Shown: in pieces, positions 49,196-60,511 of the stretch
Position numbering within the stretch: position 1 is the stretch's first letter
How the letters are laid out: each line of letters opens with the position of its first letter
Source of the DNA: Anagrus nilaparvatae
Taxonomy: Eukaryota > Arthropoda > Insecta > Hymenoptera > Mymaridae
Direction: 5' to 3'
DNA length: 64,000 nt
Assembly (NCBI GenBank): GCA_022575985.1
Contig: JAKSXM010000132.1
Span: 2,976,001 to 3,040,000 of the forward strand
Made by a program: the position numbers and the translations under genes
Notes under the pieces: generated by a model
Databases searched by the model: none
What the model saw: the letters and a program-made list of their open reading frames with translations, nothing else
What the model was told of the DNA's origin: nothing

Positions 49196-50385
49196 TATGA
49201 GTTATTCTTAGTGTAACTAACATAAAAGGCAGGTCAAAATCTGGGATCTTAAAAAAACCCATTGGACTGGATTTACTATGTGAAAATATGATACCATGCT
49301 AATTTTTAAGGTGCTAAATTCAATGGTTTAAAAATGGCAGCTGTTTTTCGATTTTTTTTTTGTTCAAATTTGCTGCAAAAATCTGAAAAAATTTTTCGAT
49401 TTTAATTTTTCACCACTCTACATACAGCTAAAAAATAATGTTCAACTACGGGGGGTATGTAAAATTTTTCGCAGAATCCGAAACTACCATTAGTTTTTCG
49501 GAAAAATCTCAAGAAAAGTCGGAAAGTCGGAAAAACTAAAAGGAATCTTCAAATATGAATTTCTCAAAAACCGTGTTTTTTTTTCATATAATTGGCCTTA
49601 AAATTTGTCTTTTCACATGTACTTTTTGTTGGTAAATAGTTTTTCAGGATAAGAAACAGTTTGCATAAAAATAAAAAAAAATAAAATTTTGCTCATTTTT
49701 TGAATTTTTTATTTATTGTCAATTTTACACGAATTATTATTGTTTTTTATTTATACAGCATTACTGTAAGGTTCAAAATGTCTAAAAAAAGAGGGTCTAT
49801 AGTGAAATTTTCCGAGGAATCCAAAAATTGAGTCAGAATTTTCATGCGATAAGAGGGAAACCCGAAAAATGGAAAATTTCGAAAAATGGAAGATTATTAA
49901 AGTTCGTTTTTTTAAAGACCGACATCCCTCAAAATCTTTTTATCAACAAAAAATACATAGGAAAACTTAGGCCAATCGCAGGCCAATTAGAAGAAAAAAA
50001 ATTCCGCTTTTTGAAAAATTCATATTTGAAAGTTCCTTTTATTTTTTCCGATTTTTCGGGTTTTCTTGAGGTTTTTTCGAAAAACTAATGGTAGTTTCGT
50101 ATTCTGCGAAAAATTTCACATACCCTTTGAGTTGAAAATTATTTTTTAACTGTATGCAGAGTGGTGAAAAATTAAAATGACTAATTTTTTCAGATTCTGG
50201 CAGCAAATTTGAACCAAAAAAAAAATCGAAAAACAGCTGCCATTTCGAAAATATTGAACTTAGCACCTTAAAAATTTGCATAGTGTCAGATTTTTACATA
50301 CTGAACCCAGTCCAATCAGTTTTTTTAAGATTCTAGACTTTGACCTGCCTTTTATATTCGTTACACTGAGAATTACTCATGTATA
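49196..50385. mobile_element. Palindromic element, TTCTYAGTGTAAC ends
   Basis: The left arm (49196-49560) and right arm (50010-50385) match inverted, starting at 'ATGAGTTATTCTTAGTGTAA' and its inverse, and including 'AAAAGGCAGGTCAAA' and 'GGCAGCTGTTTTTCGA'. The loop is about 450 bp. A related copy is at 41775-42720. Confidence 0.7.
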
Positions 50386-50624
50386 AATAGATAACTAAAA
50401 AAAATTCAGAAAAAAATTTCCTTCTGATAATGGAATAAAAATAAATTTGTACATAAAAGTCAAAACGTATTAAGGAATAACAACTGCAAAATTATCTAAA
50501 CGTAGAGATCGCATTAAGACAAAATTTGTTTAAACTAAAATAACGATTTGCTATAAATAATGCTATCTTCTGGGATTTACAAATATTACAATTTAGACTG
50601 ATCCCATTATTTCCTCGCCTTAAA

Positions 50625-50705
50625 TCGTACACATTTGACCCCCCCCCTTAAATTTCGAAATCCCAGGGTACCCCGACCTATAAACATGTTCTAAAATGGG
50701 TCAGA
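50625..50705 (-). repeat. Dispersed AACATGTTTATAGG repeat, inverted copy
   Basis: On the plus strand 'CACATTTGACCCCCCCCTTA' is followed by 'GGGTACCCCGACCTATAAAC' and ATGTTC. Read on the minus strand, the order matches the copies at 10848, 36786 and 61976. Confidence 0.6.
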
Positions 50706-51237
50706 GATCCATCAGACATGCGGGTGAGAGATACTTTAGAGGAAAGTGCAAATGAAAGAATGTGTCGGCAGTGAAGAAACTTTTGAGTACGCAGATGGGG
50801 ATTCAGATTAATTAAGGTGAAGGTGAGGGTGAAAAGTGTACGTTTAAAAGGCTCAAATTGGGATTAGAGCTAGATGACAGAAAAATCATAACATTGACTG
50901 TTAGAAATAAATTTGAGAAGAGAAGTTAGTTAAAAATTTAAGAAAAAAATAGAAATTAGAAACAATAAGCAAGGTCATGACAAAATGATAAAATATATCA
51001 TTCCCCAAGGGAATGACAAAATAATATTTAACGTAGCCAGTAATGTGTCTGTAAGAATTTCTACAAATGATTTCTCTTCATACTCCTAGGTGTTCTGTTT
51101 TTCATTTCCTTGAATTTTCAAGCATTGATTTAAATTTTCATGCAAAATTTAAGCAGAGCAACCTCTCAGAAAAAATCTATACAAATTTCTAATTGTATAT
51201 CACTACTAAAGCAAATGGGCAGATTGTTACCATAAGT

Positions 51238-51290
51238 CACGCGGCCCGATGGAGGCCCACCTTAGGACTGCCATGCCGGTGGGCCGCGTG
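51238..51290. repeat. GC-rich hairpin
   Basis: CGCGGCCCGATGGAGGCCCA pairs loosely with TGCCGGTGGGCCGCG about 50 bp on. It stands out in AT-rich DNA and shares CCCGATGGA with the block at 34373. Confidence 0.5.
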
Positions 51291-51299
51291 TCGCTGTTT

Positions 51300-52639
51300 G
51301 TTTCAGTAGGGAGTATAAACTACTAAGATAGATAAATCGCTAATAGCTTAAAAATCAGATAATTTCTATTTTCATTTTAAAACATTTTTTTCATTATAAA
51401 AATTAAATAAAAACAACATAATTTAGTCTCTGTGTAAAGTGAAGTTGAATCTATAAAAAAAAAAAAAATTAAAGAAGTTCATGGTGGGAAAAACTGTTAA
51501 TTCTTAAATAATCAAATAAAATTAAGATAATAAATGAAATATTTATCATAAATTGCTTAATTAACTAATAAATACGTGATTAATTAATAAATTATAAATT
51601 ATAATTAATTATTAATACGCAAATAAATAAATTTTAAAGAGCGCGGTTTCCCTCTCCATAGATAATTTTTAAATATTTTTTTAAATTTTAACTTTTCTCA
51701 TAGTATGGACGATCTGTCCTCCTATTCTAAAATAAATATTTTTTACTCATCTAAGTAGTTTACACTAAATCCCAACTGAATATAACCAGAAATCTTTTTT
51801 TTTTCATAAATTACAAACGTATCCTAACTCAATTCATCAATCTGTGCGCGAAGCGCAGTTGAATCTAGTACACTAAATTTGTCATAATTACATTATTTAT
51901 ACTATATTTTATAATAATTAATAGAATATTTAATAAACTAACACACATAAACACAATTTAAAGTACTTATATACTTATGTATCACTTTGTTTATAACACA
52001 ATAAATGCTCGTAAATGCTTTGATTTTAATAAAAATTACGTAGACACGCTTTGAAATGAAAAAAAACCTTTATTTTAATATTAAAAATATATAAAAACTA
52101 TATTCCAACACTTTTTTCATAAAATTTATGTCGTTTTTACTTTTAAATACACAAATAATTAAACAGGTAAACGACCCCTAATAAAGTCGCGCCCAAACTG
52201 AACGTATACAGCAGGTTGCTTACATAAGGCGCCTATTTTGTTTCCTTGAGTTTTAAAAACATTATATCAACTATTATCTTTCGTTAATTAAAATTAAAAA
52301 TCAAATTTTAATAAATAAATGTTTAAAATACATGACTATACAAGTGTGTAGTTCATCTGCTGTTTACTATATTTTACTCTTATTATAGGTATTTTATATT
52401 AAAAAAACAAGAAAAAAGAAGTGAAAAGGGAGTTAAGAAATAGGTATAGTTATACCTATAAGAATTCTATTAAAACGAGCGCGATTTAAACTTAGTTTTA
52501 ACGATTTTCAAATTATCGAAAATTAATTCGATCAAAATGATACTATTATCAAAAATAGAATTTGCATTATCGAAATTACCTTACCTTGCACACTTGTAAT
52601 AAATGTAAATTATAAATTATCCATCAATAAATTTGACAT
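51300..52639. other. Gene-free AT-rich region in element A
   Basis: No coding frame or repeat ends recognised apart from scattered AT palindromes. Confidence 0.4.
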
Positions 52640-54462
52640 TTTGGTTCCTCAAAGAGGAACCATTGTGATAGGTCAAATTTCGATTTTTGATTTTTTGGCA
52701 TATAAGCACGTTTTGAGACCCCAGGAAGCTAAAAAACCGGTTTTTAAAAAAAGTATGTATGCGTGTGTGTGTATGTGTGTGTCTGTGTATGTGTGTGTGT
52801 ATGTATGTAATTGGTGATATTTCACAAACATTATGGAGTTAAGACCTAATTTTATTTTCAAAAATTTTTTCACCAAAAAAGCTCTAGGTACCTTTTTTTT
52901 TTTTAATTTGGATGTAATACCTCATTTATTTCCACGAAAGTACTTATATTTGAAAGTATGATTTTTACTCGATATCTCGAATCTGATACTTAATTTTTTG
53001 AAAATTTTTTTCCCAAAATTTTTTTTACGAAAAAATACAAAAAAAAACTAATTTTTTTTTCTTTTTGGACGTAGTACCTAATTTATTTCTATGAAAGTAC
53101 TAGTTTTAGAAAGTTTGTTTATAGTCATTTTTTGGATTTGATACCAAATTTCAAAAAATTTTTTTTCTCAAAATTAAAAAAACAAAAAAATTAAAAAACC
53201 TGCAATATTTTTTTTTGGGTGTAATACCTAATTTAATTTCATGAAAGTACTAATATCTGAAAATATTGCGACCGGCGATATTTTATAACTGTTATGAAAT
53301 TAAGACCTTTTTTCCAAAAATTTTTTTATTAAAAAAATCTCAAAATACTTTTTTTTTTTTAATTTGGATGTAATACCTCATTTATTTCCATGAAAGTACT
53401 TATATTTGAAATTATGATTTTTACTCGATATCTTGAATCTGATAATTAATTTTTTGAAAATTTTTTTCTCCAAAATCTTCGTCACAAAAAAATACATAAA
53501 ATACCAAATTTATTTTTCGTTTTGGACATATCTAATTTATTTTAATGAGAGTACAAGTTTTAGAAATTTAGTTTATAGTAATTTTTTGTATCCGATCACA
53601 AATTTTTTTTTTATTTTGATATAAATTATAACACACAAGAAAGAGTGATGGAAACCTTGCCTCTTTTTGACTTCCTTGGATTATTTTGCTCGTTGCTATG
53701 TTTATTTATGTATACAGCTTTATGAAATTATAAACAATAATAAACAGCCTAAAAATATTAAATGGTTATGTTTGCATTTTAAAATTAAGATTTAAAAGTT
53801 ATATTGGCATTTTTTAAAGAATCAAACAATTTATAGAATTAAATAATTTATTATTTTGTGATTAATAGAAATAATATAAATAATGTTAAAATCTTGAAGC
53901 AATTAATGTGACTATTTTTTTTATTACAAAATATTATTATTATTATTCTTATCATTGTTGCGGAAGATTGGTCAAATGAAAGAAGTACACTGAGAAAATA
54001 AATTATAAGAAATTATTATAAATTCTGGTAAAAACTCCTATCTTTTTATAATAATTGAGCGAATATTTGTAATTTTCGCATCGTTACCAACCATTTCTTT
54101 GACAAAACAAAAAAATCATGTTACCCAATATTTTAATTATTAAGGGATAATTATATATTCTAATAAAATAAAATTTTATAAAAAAAAAATAAAATTAGCT
54201 TTTTTTATATTTGTCTCTTTTTAATTATGCAAAAATGATTTAAAATCCATTAACGCCGGCGCGACCAATCCATGGACGCTAGAATTTTCACTTTAATAAC
54301 AAAATGATCTTAATAATCTACTTTACCAGCTACTAAAAACGAAAAATGTATGTATAATTGCATATTTGTAATCAATAATATTTGTTGTAAATTAAGATTA
54401 CAGCCCATTGTTTGAGGAACCTCAGTGCCAGCTAGTTGGCAGGGTATTTTTAATTGGGATAG
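52640..54462. repeat. Right arm of element A
   Basis: Begins GGTTCCTCAAAGAGGAACC in plus orientation, then 'GGCATATAAGCACG', a GT array (52757-52806), tandem 'TTTTTGGATGTAATACCTCA' units (52910, 53070, 53215, 53370) and the inverse of 45190-44148. Confidence 0.7.
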
Positions 54463-54768
54463 TAAAATATAGGATTTCCCTGATCAAATGCAACAATATT
54501 TAACTCCAGATATTAATTTTAAAGTATATTTTTCAACAAATAAAGATACAGGTAGGTATAAGAAAGTGACTTCTGATCGAAAACCGGCTCCTATACGGTA
54601 TCATGTGAAACCATTCTTTAAATATAAGTATTTTCGTGGAAATAAATGAGGTGTTACATCCAAATTAAAAAAAAAAAAAGTACCTCGAGCTTTTTTGGTG
54701 AAAAAATTTTTGAAAAAAAAATTAGGTCTTAGTTCCATAATGTTTGTGAAATATCACCGATTACATAC

Positions 54769-54781
54769 ATACGTACGTACA

Positions 54782-54822
<41 letters not shown>
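54769..54822 (+). repeat. (AC)n microsatellite
   Basis: AC repeats with an ACATACGTACGT start, in the right-edge GGTTCCTC unit of element A. Confidence 0.9.
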
Positions 54823-54823
<1 letters not shown>

Positions 54824-54936
54824 GACTTTTTTTAAAAACTGGTTTTTTAGCTTCCTGGGGTCCCAAAACGTGCTTATATGCCAAAAAATAGAAAATCAAA
54901 TTTTGACCTAACACAATGGTTCCTCTTTGAGGAACC

Positions 54937-57900
54937 AATACAAGGATCAGATTTCAATTGAACTAAACCAAAATTTTTAAGTTCATTATGTAATGTTTTA
55001 TACCAGTTTCTACCTGATTGCTTTAAACCATAAATAGATTTTTTTAAATGACAAACCATATTTACTTTACCAAATTCCACGAATCCTTCAGGCTGGCGCA
55101 TATATATATCCTCTTCAAGATCGCCATTTATATATGCTAAAACGACATCTAATTGGTAAACATCCAACTGCAGCTCGGCTGCAACAGCCATTAAGATTCT
55201 GATAGAACTTGCACGTGCCACAGGAGAATAAGTTTCGTGAAAATCAATTCCAGGTCTTTGATTATAACCCTGAGCCACCAGACGAGCTCTTCTACGCTCA
55301 ACTTCACCCATTTCATTATACTTGGTACGAAGTACCCAACGATATCCAATGACCTTGGAATTTAAAGGTGGATCAACTAACTCCCACGCACCTTTACTTT
55401 TTAATAAATTCACTTCATTTTTCATTTGGTTATCCCATTGAATTGAAAATGGGCCACTTAAAGCTTCTTTTACAGAGGGATACTCTCCACTAAAATCTAC
55501 AGTTATATTTGCACTTTCATCACTAACCATGTTATATTGTTTTTTTCGCGGACCAGGTACGCCTGCAGTTTTTATTAACTTAGGTCTTCCGCGCCCCCTC
55601 TTAAGATTATTTTCATTAGATGAATTAACATCTAAGGCTCTTATTGCTTCAAGATGACTGTTATCAATATCAAAAGGTTGAAAACCCCTAAAAAATATTT
55701 CACCATCATTTTCACCACGATCAAAATTTTCAATAATATTATCATCAATTTCCGGATTAATTATATCATTTAAATGTCTATTATCATTAAAATTATCTTC
55801 ACTCATATCATTATTTAATTTATTGTCACTATCAATCATATTAACATCAATCAAATTATTTTCAATTGTTGAGATTACTTTTTTATCTTTCACAACAAAG
55901 GGTATTTTTTCAAAAAATTTAACGTCACGACTCACTATTATTTTTTTATTATTAATGTCCCACAGTCTATAACCTTTTGTTTCTGTAGAGTAACCTAAAA
56001 ATATGCACTCTTTTGATCTAGGATCAAACTTACCTAAATTAGGATTTTTATCAAGCGCGAACGCTTTGACTCCGAAAATTTTAAAATGCGCAACACTCGG
56101 TTTACACTTATTCCATATTTCGTACGCGTAACGTCACAGGCCAATGACCTTGAAGGGCAACGATTTCTTATATAAGCAGCTGTTTGAACAGCTTCTGCCC
56201 AAAACTTTTCACTAATACCACTTTCAATTAACATACACCGTGCCATATTTATTAATGTTCTGTTCATTCTTTCCGCTTTACCGTTTTGCTGCGGTGTATA
56301 CGCAACAGTACGTTCTCTTTTTATACCCGCATTTTCTAAAATTTTAGTAAAATCAGCACCACAATATTCTAAACCATTATCAGTTCTTAATATTTTTATT
56401 TTTCTTTCAAGTTTATTTTCGACATACGCTTTAAATTTTAAAAAACAATTTTTCACATCACTTTTGCGTTTCATAAAATAAATTTTAGTCCATCCAGATT
56501 ATTCATCTATGAACGTAGCAAAATATTTATTTCCTCCTACAGAAAATTTTCTCATCGGCCCGCAAACGTCAGAATGAATCAAATCAAGTACTCCGTAATC
56601 TTTACTTTCAGCACTAATTTTTGGAAAACTTGTTTGCGTTTGTTTACCGAGTACGCATAATTCACAGTCAAAATTTTTAAATTCTTCTAAATTTAAATCA
56701 ACAATCATTTTTTTATCTACAAGTTTTTTCATATCACGCACGTTCAAATGTCCGTAACGCGAATGCCAAGTACAAAAATCACTCACGGGATTTACAGAAA
56801 GCATACAAAATTCACTAATAGCATTAGCTTCTTCAAGCATGTCAAGAAAATATAAGTTTCCTTTTTTACTAGCAGTTAAATAAACTTTGTTATTTTTATT
56901 TTTAAACACAACTTTTCCATTCTTAAATGTCACAGAATGACCTTTTTTATCACATTTAGAAATAGAAAATAAATTTGACTTTAATTCAGGCACATACAAC
57001 GCATTTTCTACTCGCACTTTACATTGTTTATTATTAACTAAAGTATTAATAACCACAGTACCTTTTCCAGGCACATTTGTAGTTTTATCCACAGCTAACC
57101 TAACCTTCATATTATTCACTGACTCAAAACAAATAAAATTGTCTCTGTCTTTACACATATGAGAAGTGGCGCCGCTATCAACACACCAACCACTGTCAGA
57201 ACTAACGTAAAAGGCGGTATCATTACCACCAATAGAAATGCTTTCTTGCACTTGCACAGCGGTTTCATCATCGTCGCTTTCAACCGAAGATTTTTTTGCC
57301 GCTTCTTTTTTGTCGTTCTCCAACAATTTCTAGCGAAATGTCCCTTTTTATGACAATAATTGCAAATTACGTTGCTATTTGGCCTTGGTGAATTTTTAAA
57401 ATTATTTTTACTTGAATTTTTTACGAAATTAGAATTTTTTTGATAAGCACCTTTAACTTGTTCCTTTGCCGCGTTCATGCTATTAGCTTGAAATGCACTT
57501 TGCCCGTCGCCATTACTAAACTTTTCTTTTCGAGAATTAAACTCTTCTAATAACTTAATTTTCAGGGCTTCGACACTTGGAAGTTCATCTCGCGACTCAA
57601 TAGCACAACGAAAATCATCATATGAATCAGGAACACTATATAATAATAAAATACTTAACAGCTCGTCCGAAATCTCAATTTCCATTTCTTTGAGCTTATC
57701 TACTGTGTTAGCGAAAATCGTTATATGGTCGGCCATATTGTTTTCTTCGTCTAATTTTGTAAATAATAATTTTTTTAATAACGTGGCCTTTTTTGCTGGA
57801 CCACTTGATTGATATACTTGCTCTAATTTTTTCCAAACTTCATTAGAAGTTTTACAGTATTTAACGTAACAGAGCTCAGACGGAAGAATAGCTAAAATTA

Positions 57901-58134
57901 AATCGGCTTTAGCTTTTCTATCCTTTTTCTCCCATTCTAAGATACTCGTACGATTCGCGGTAACAGCAGCTTAATTTGAGGCATCCGCGAGGAGTGCCAC
58001 TTCTGCAGGTTTAACATTCGACCCATCTACGAAGTCCCAATGATCATTTTTCACAAGGATCGCTTCGATTTGCTGCCTCCACGTATAATAATTGTCTTTA
58101 CTCAATTTTTCAATTTGTAATGTAACAGACGCCA
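54937..58134 (-). pseudogene. Copia-like gag-pol, 5' part (broken)
   Basis: Minus-strand reading from the ATG at 58134. Gag has 'LSKDNYYTWRQQIEAIL' and the knuckle CNYCHKKGHFARNC (about 57345-57390). The protease has DSGATSH (about 57170). The integrase core has three acidic positions (HSDVCGP, LRTDNGLEYC, QNGKAERMNRTL), and RT starts with 'IQWDNQMKNEV', 'VIGYRWVLRTKYN', 'LDVYQLDVVLAYINGDLEEDIYM' and 'GLKQSGRNWYKTLHNEL', ending at 'KSDPC'. Damage: an in-frame TAA in gag (57971-57973), a frameshift between gag and protease (about 57330), an in-frame TAA in integrase (56499-56501), a frameshift late in integrase (about 56125), and then the 10.8 kb element A. Drosophila copia is one ORF, so these are mutations rather than programmed shifts. 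The protein cannot be made. Order and motifs are those of Ty1/copia. Confidence 0.92.
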
Positions 58135-58229
58135 TTTTTCCCGCGCACGATAAAAGAAAAATAAACTTGCACAGTAAACTTTACTTGCCCGGAAAATTTT
58201 TTAATTTTTATTCGCGCAGTGTTTAAGCA

Positions 58230-58247
58230 ATGTTGGGCTTCATAACC
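58230..58247 (-). other. Copia primer-binding site
   Basis: On the minus strand GGTTATGAAGCCCAACA directly follows the LTR end. It does not start with TGG; instead it resembles the anticodon region of initiator tRNA-Met (GGTTATGGGCCCA in copia), which primes Drosophila copia as a half-molecule. Confidence 0.65.
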
Positions 58248-58480
58248 TGTTGTAGAGGTTGTATGAAATAAATACACAATATAATTATATTTATAAACAA
58301 TAAGCGAATCTTTATTAAGCGGTTACAAAATGCACGTCTTTACCTTTAGACGAATCTAAGGAAACTAAAAAACTAGAGGAGAGAGTTTTATAGAAGGAAC
58401 GAGGAATACACACATATACTCACACCTTATACATTTATGTTTAATCAAAGTTGTACACATTTCAAATTTAATAAACAACA
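58248..58480 (-). mobile_element. Copia 5' LTR (233 bp)
   Basis: The boundaries come from the primer site on one side and from matching TGTTGT...ACAACA termini. It contains a TATA box on the minus strand (58386-58392), predicting a transcript start near 58362, and an AATAAA downstream. The outer flank is TACTA (58481-58485). Its R-U5 part is copied without change at 26208-26321. Confidence 0.8.
58386..58392 (-). promoter_or_regulatory. TATA box of the copia LTR
   Basis: TATAAAA on the minus strand, about 30 bp upstream of the point where identity with the 26208 fragment begins, marking the likely start of R. Confidence 0.6.
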
Positions 58481-58485
58481 TACTA
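58481..58485. repeat. Putative copia target-site duplication, right copy
   Basis: TACTA, matching 26203-26207. Confidence 0.5.
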
Positions 58486-58589
58486 CATGTTAGGCTTAAT
58501 AAAAAAAGAGACGACGAGTTCGTACGCCTAGCAGTGTTGAGTTATATAAATCAAAAATTGATTTCTTGATTCGATTAATCATCGATAAA

Positions 58590-58691
58590 TTCTTAAAAAA
58601 TAAATATTTACAAAATTTTTTGAAAATATACTAATTTTTCGAAAAAATTTTATTTTTTTTGTAAATCTAAGAAAGTTACTTTTTACAGTGC
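58590..58691. mobile_element. Right end of a CACTGTAAAAA element
   Basis: 'AAAGTTACTTTTTACAGTG' ends at 58691 and is the exact inverse of the left end seen at 25527. The preceding TTTTCGAAAAAA and 'AAATATACTAATTTTTC' motifs fit the family. The left end is missing. Confidence 0.55.
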
Positions 58692-58815
58692 ATGTATATT
58701 ATTGATCAATCAAAAACGGTCGCCTTGTCTGTCTGTCTCTGATTTATCTAGGGTCTCTTTATCATGTCTCCAACCCGTTTCTAAAGAAACGAATTAAACC
58801 AATTTGGGCCATTTA

Positions 58816-59570
58816 AGAAACGTTTCAGAAACGTAAAAATGCTCCTTCGAATTCCAAAATCCTAATTTTGGAATTAATTCCATAGCGGAGTATTCTTATA
58901 TTAAGTTTCATTTTGGAAGTTATTTGCACATGTAATCAAAAATTAAATTGCAATAATTTTAATTTTACGTATAAAAATTTTAACTTACTTATACTCATAA
59001 GTATAGTTTAATTAAAAATTTATCAATAATTTTTAATTAATTTGATTTTCAATGAAAATCATAGCAAAAATACAAAACTGAACAAGTCGATTTTGTAACA
59101 TAATAAATAATTAACTAGGTCTTATATGCAGTTGGAAGATCCTTTTATTTATGAATTGAGGAAAATAGTAATCGCCACCTATTAATCATCTTAGTTAGGT
59201 CATTTTGTCTAAAATAGATGGCTTTTTTGAGTGTCATAAATAAAATGACCTTTCAACTGCATATAAGACCCAGTTACATATTTATTATGTTACAAAATCC
59301 ACTAGTTCGGTTTTGTATTTTTGATATGATTTTTATTGGATATCAAATTAATTAAAAAATATTGATAATTTTTTAATTAAACTATACTTATAAGTATAAG
59401 TAATTAAAACTTATATACGTAAATTTTAAATTATCGCAATTTAATTTTTGAATACATATGCAAATAACTTCTATATGATAATTAATATAAGAATATTCGC
59501 TATGGAATTAATTCCAAAATTAGAATTTTTGAATTCTAAGGCGCATTTTTACGTTTCTGAAACGTTTCCA
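58816..59570. mobile_element. Palindromic element, AGAAACGTTTC ends
   Basis: The arms are inverted near-copies all the way to a centre near 59190: AGAAACGTTTCAGAAACGTA at 58816 and its inverse near 59550, 'GGAATTAATTCCATAGCG' and inverse, 'ACTTATACTCATAAGTATAG' and inverse, and 'GGTCTTATATGCAGTTGGAA' and inverse. About 755 bp with almost no loop. No coding content. Confidence 0.8.
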
Positions 59571-59654
59571 GATTTTTTTGGGCGAAAAATGCAGAAATTT
59601 TTTCGTATTAATTTCTTATTAATTTTATACGAAAGATCTTATCAAAAAAGAGCT

Positions 59655-59897
59655 CACGGTTAGCTTGAAAGATCGGATTATGAAAAAGTCGGGCACTTCG
59701 GATTTTATAGCGAAAAATTAATGTTCAACCTATAAGAAAATAGTACTTTTTTGGATTTAAATGTTAAATTTATATTTTGGCGAGTTATTTGATAAAACGT
59801 GTCTCTCGGGGGAGGTGAAAATAAGCAAAAATTTGCCCTGCTCGGATCAGGCTGAAATTTGCAGGAAATGTTGCTTTTTTGGTCCCCAGAAACATTT
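59655..59897 (+). mobile_element. Single arm of the CACGGCTAGC foldback family
   Basis: Matches 39897-40140, from CACGGTTAGCTTGAAAGATC through 'GGGCACTTCGGATTTTATAG' to 'GGTCCCCAGAAACAT', where it stops abruptly. The second arm and the loop are absent. Confidence 0.75.
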
Positions 59898-59899
59898 AT

Positions 59900-60511
59900 T
59901 TAATAATTGTAATTGACTAAAGACCCAGGTACAGACTTTTTTTTTCATTTAATTTTCAATTTACAAATTAATTTCATAAACAAAAAAATTATGTGGCATT
60001 AAAATATTGTCAGCATATATTAACCTTGATTTAAAATGTAATTAAAAAATTGTAGCTATAACCAAGAAACCTTGATTGAAACCAATTTGATAGAATTAAA
60101 TTATATTTAATAACTAAGAAATTTTAATTATTTTAATAAATTTTTATTGATTCAATTCATTTTTTGTATATAAGAGAGATATGGACAGGCAAAAAACTGC
60201 AGTCAAATCATAAAATAACAAGTGCTTTGCTTTTCTTTAGTTAATTATTAAACTAAAAAATTTATAAATATTTTTTAAAAAACTAGTAAAATATTTATTT
60301 TGCTTGGATACTTACAAAGATTTTTATTAAAAAATGACATTGCTAATGAAATAAAAAATTTGTCCCTGCATCTGAAAATTTAACTAATTTTTGAAAATAA
60401 CCTCAGGCTAGTGTATTTTATAATTTTCATCTAATATAAGGTATAAAAAAAATCTTTTTACCAACATTACATAACACTATAATATCATAATTTTTTTTAG
60501 GCGTTAAAAAA
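59900..60511. other. Upstream region of odorant receptor 2
   Basis: AT-rich. A TATATAAG-like 'GTATATAAGAG' at about 60166-60176 lies about 340 bp before the ATG and could be part of its promoter. No other feature seen. Confidence 0.4.

Larger units (their letters stand above)
44148..54936. mobile_element. 10.8 kb palindromic insertion in copia pol (GGTTCCTC family, element A)
   Basis: The copia reading frame leaves at 54937-54941 and re-enters at 44143-44147. Both places carry the same 5 bp (AATAC on plus), consistent with a 5-bp target duplication. The inverted arms are about 44148-46050 and about 52640-54462; they include the distinctive 'GCGCCGGCGTTAATGG' near 44330 and its inverse near 54255. 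The middle (46060-52640) holds other repeats. An additional GGTTCCTC unit in minus orientation forms the right edge (54600-54936). No transposase or RT frame of its own is visible. A 5-bp duplication does not settle the class. Confidence 0.7.

Noticed and set aside
54874..54954. C-terminal tail 'GSSKRNHCVRSK' of the copia RT frame as part of the protein
   Set aside because: These codons lie in the GGTTCCTC element, and the same tail is appended at 43472-43534 to a different part of pol.
26203..58485. Calling the whole 32 kb block a single copia element as a feature
   Set aside because: Only the 5-bp flanks and the R-U5 copy support it; an intron-bearing OR gene and many other elements lie between, so it is kept as a hypothesis.
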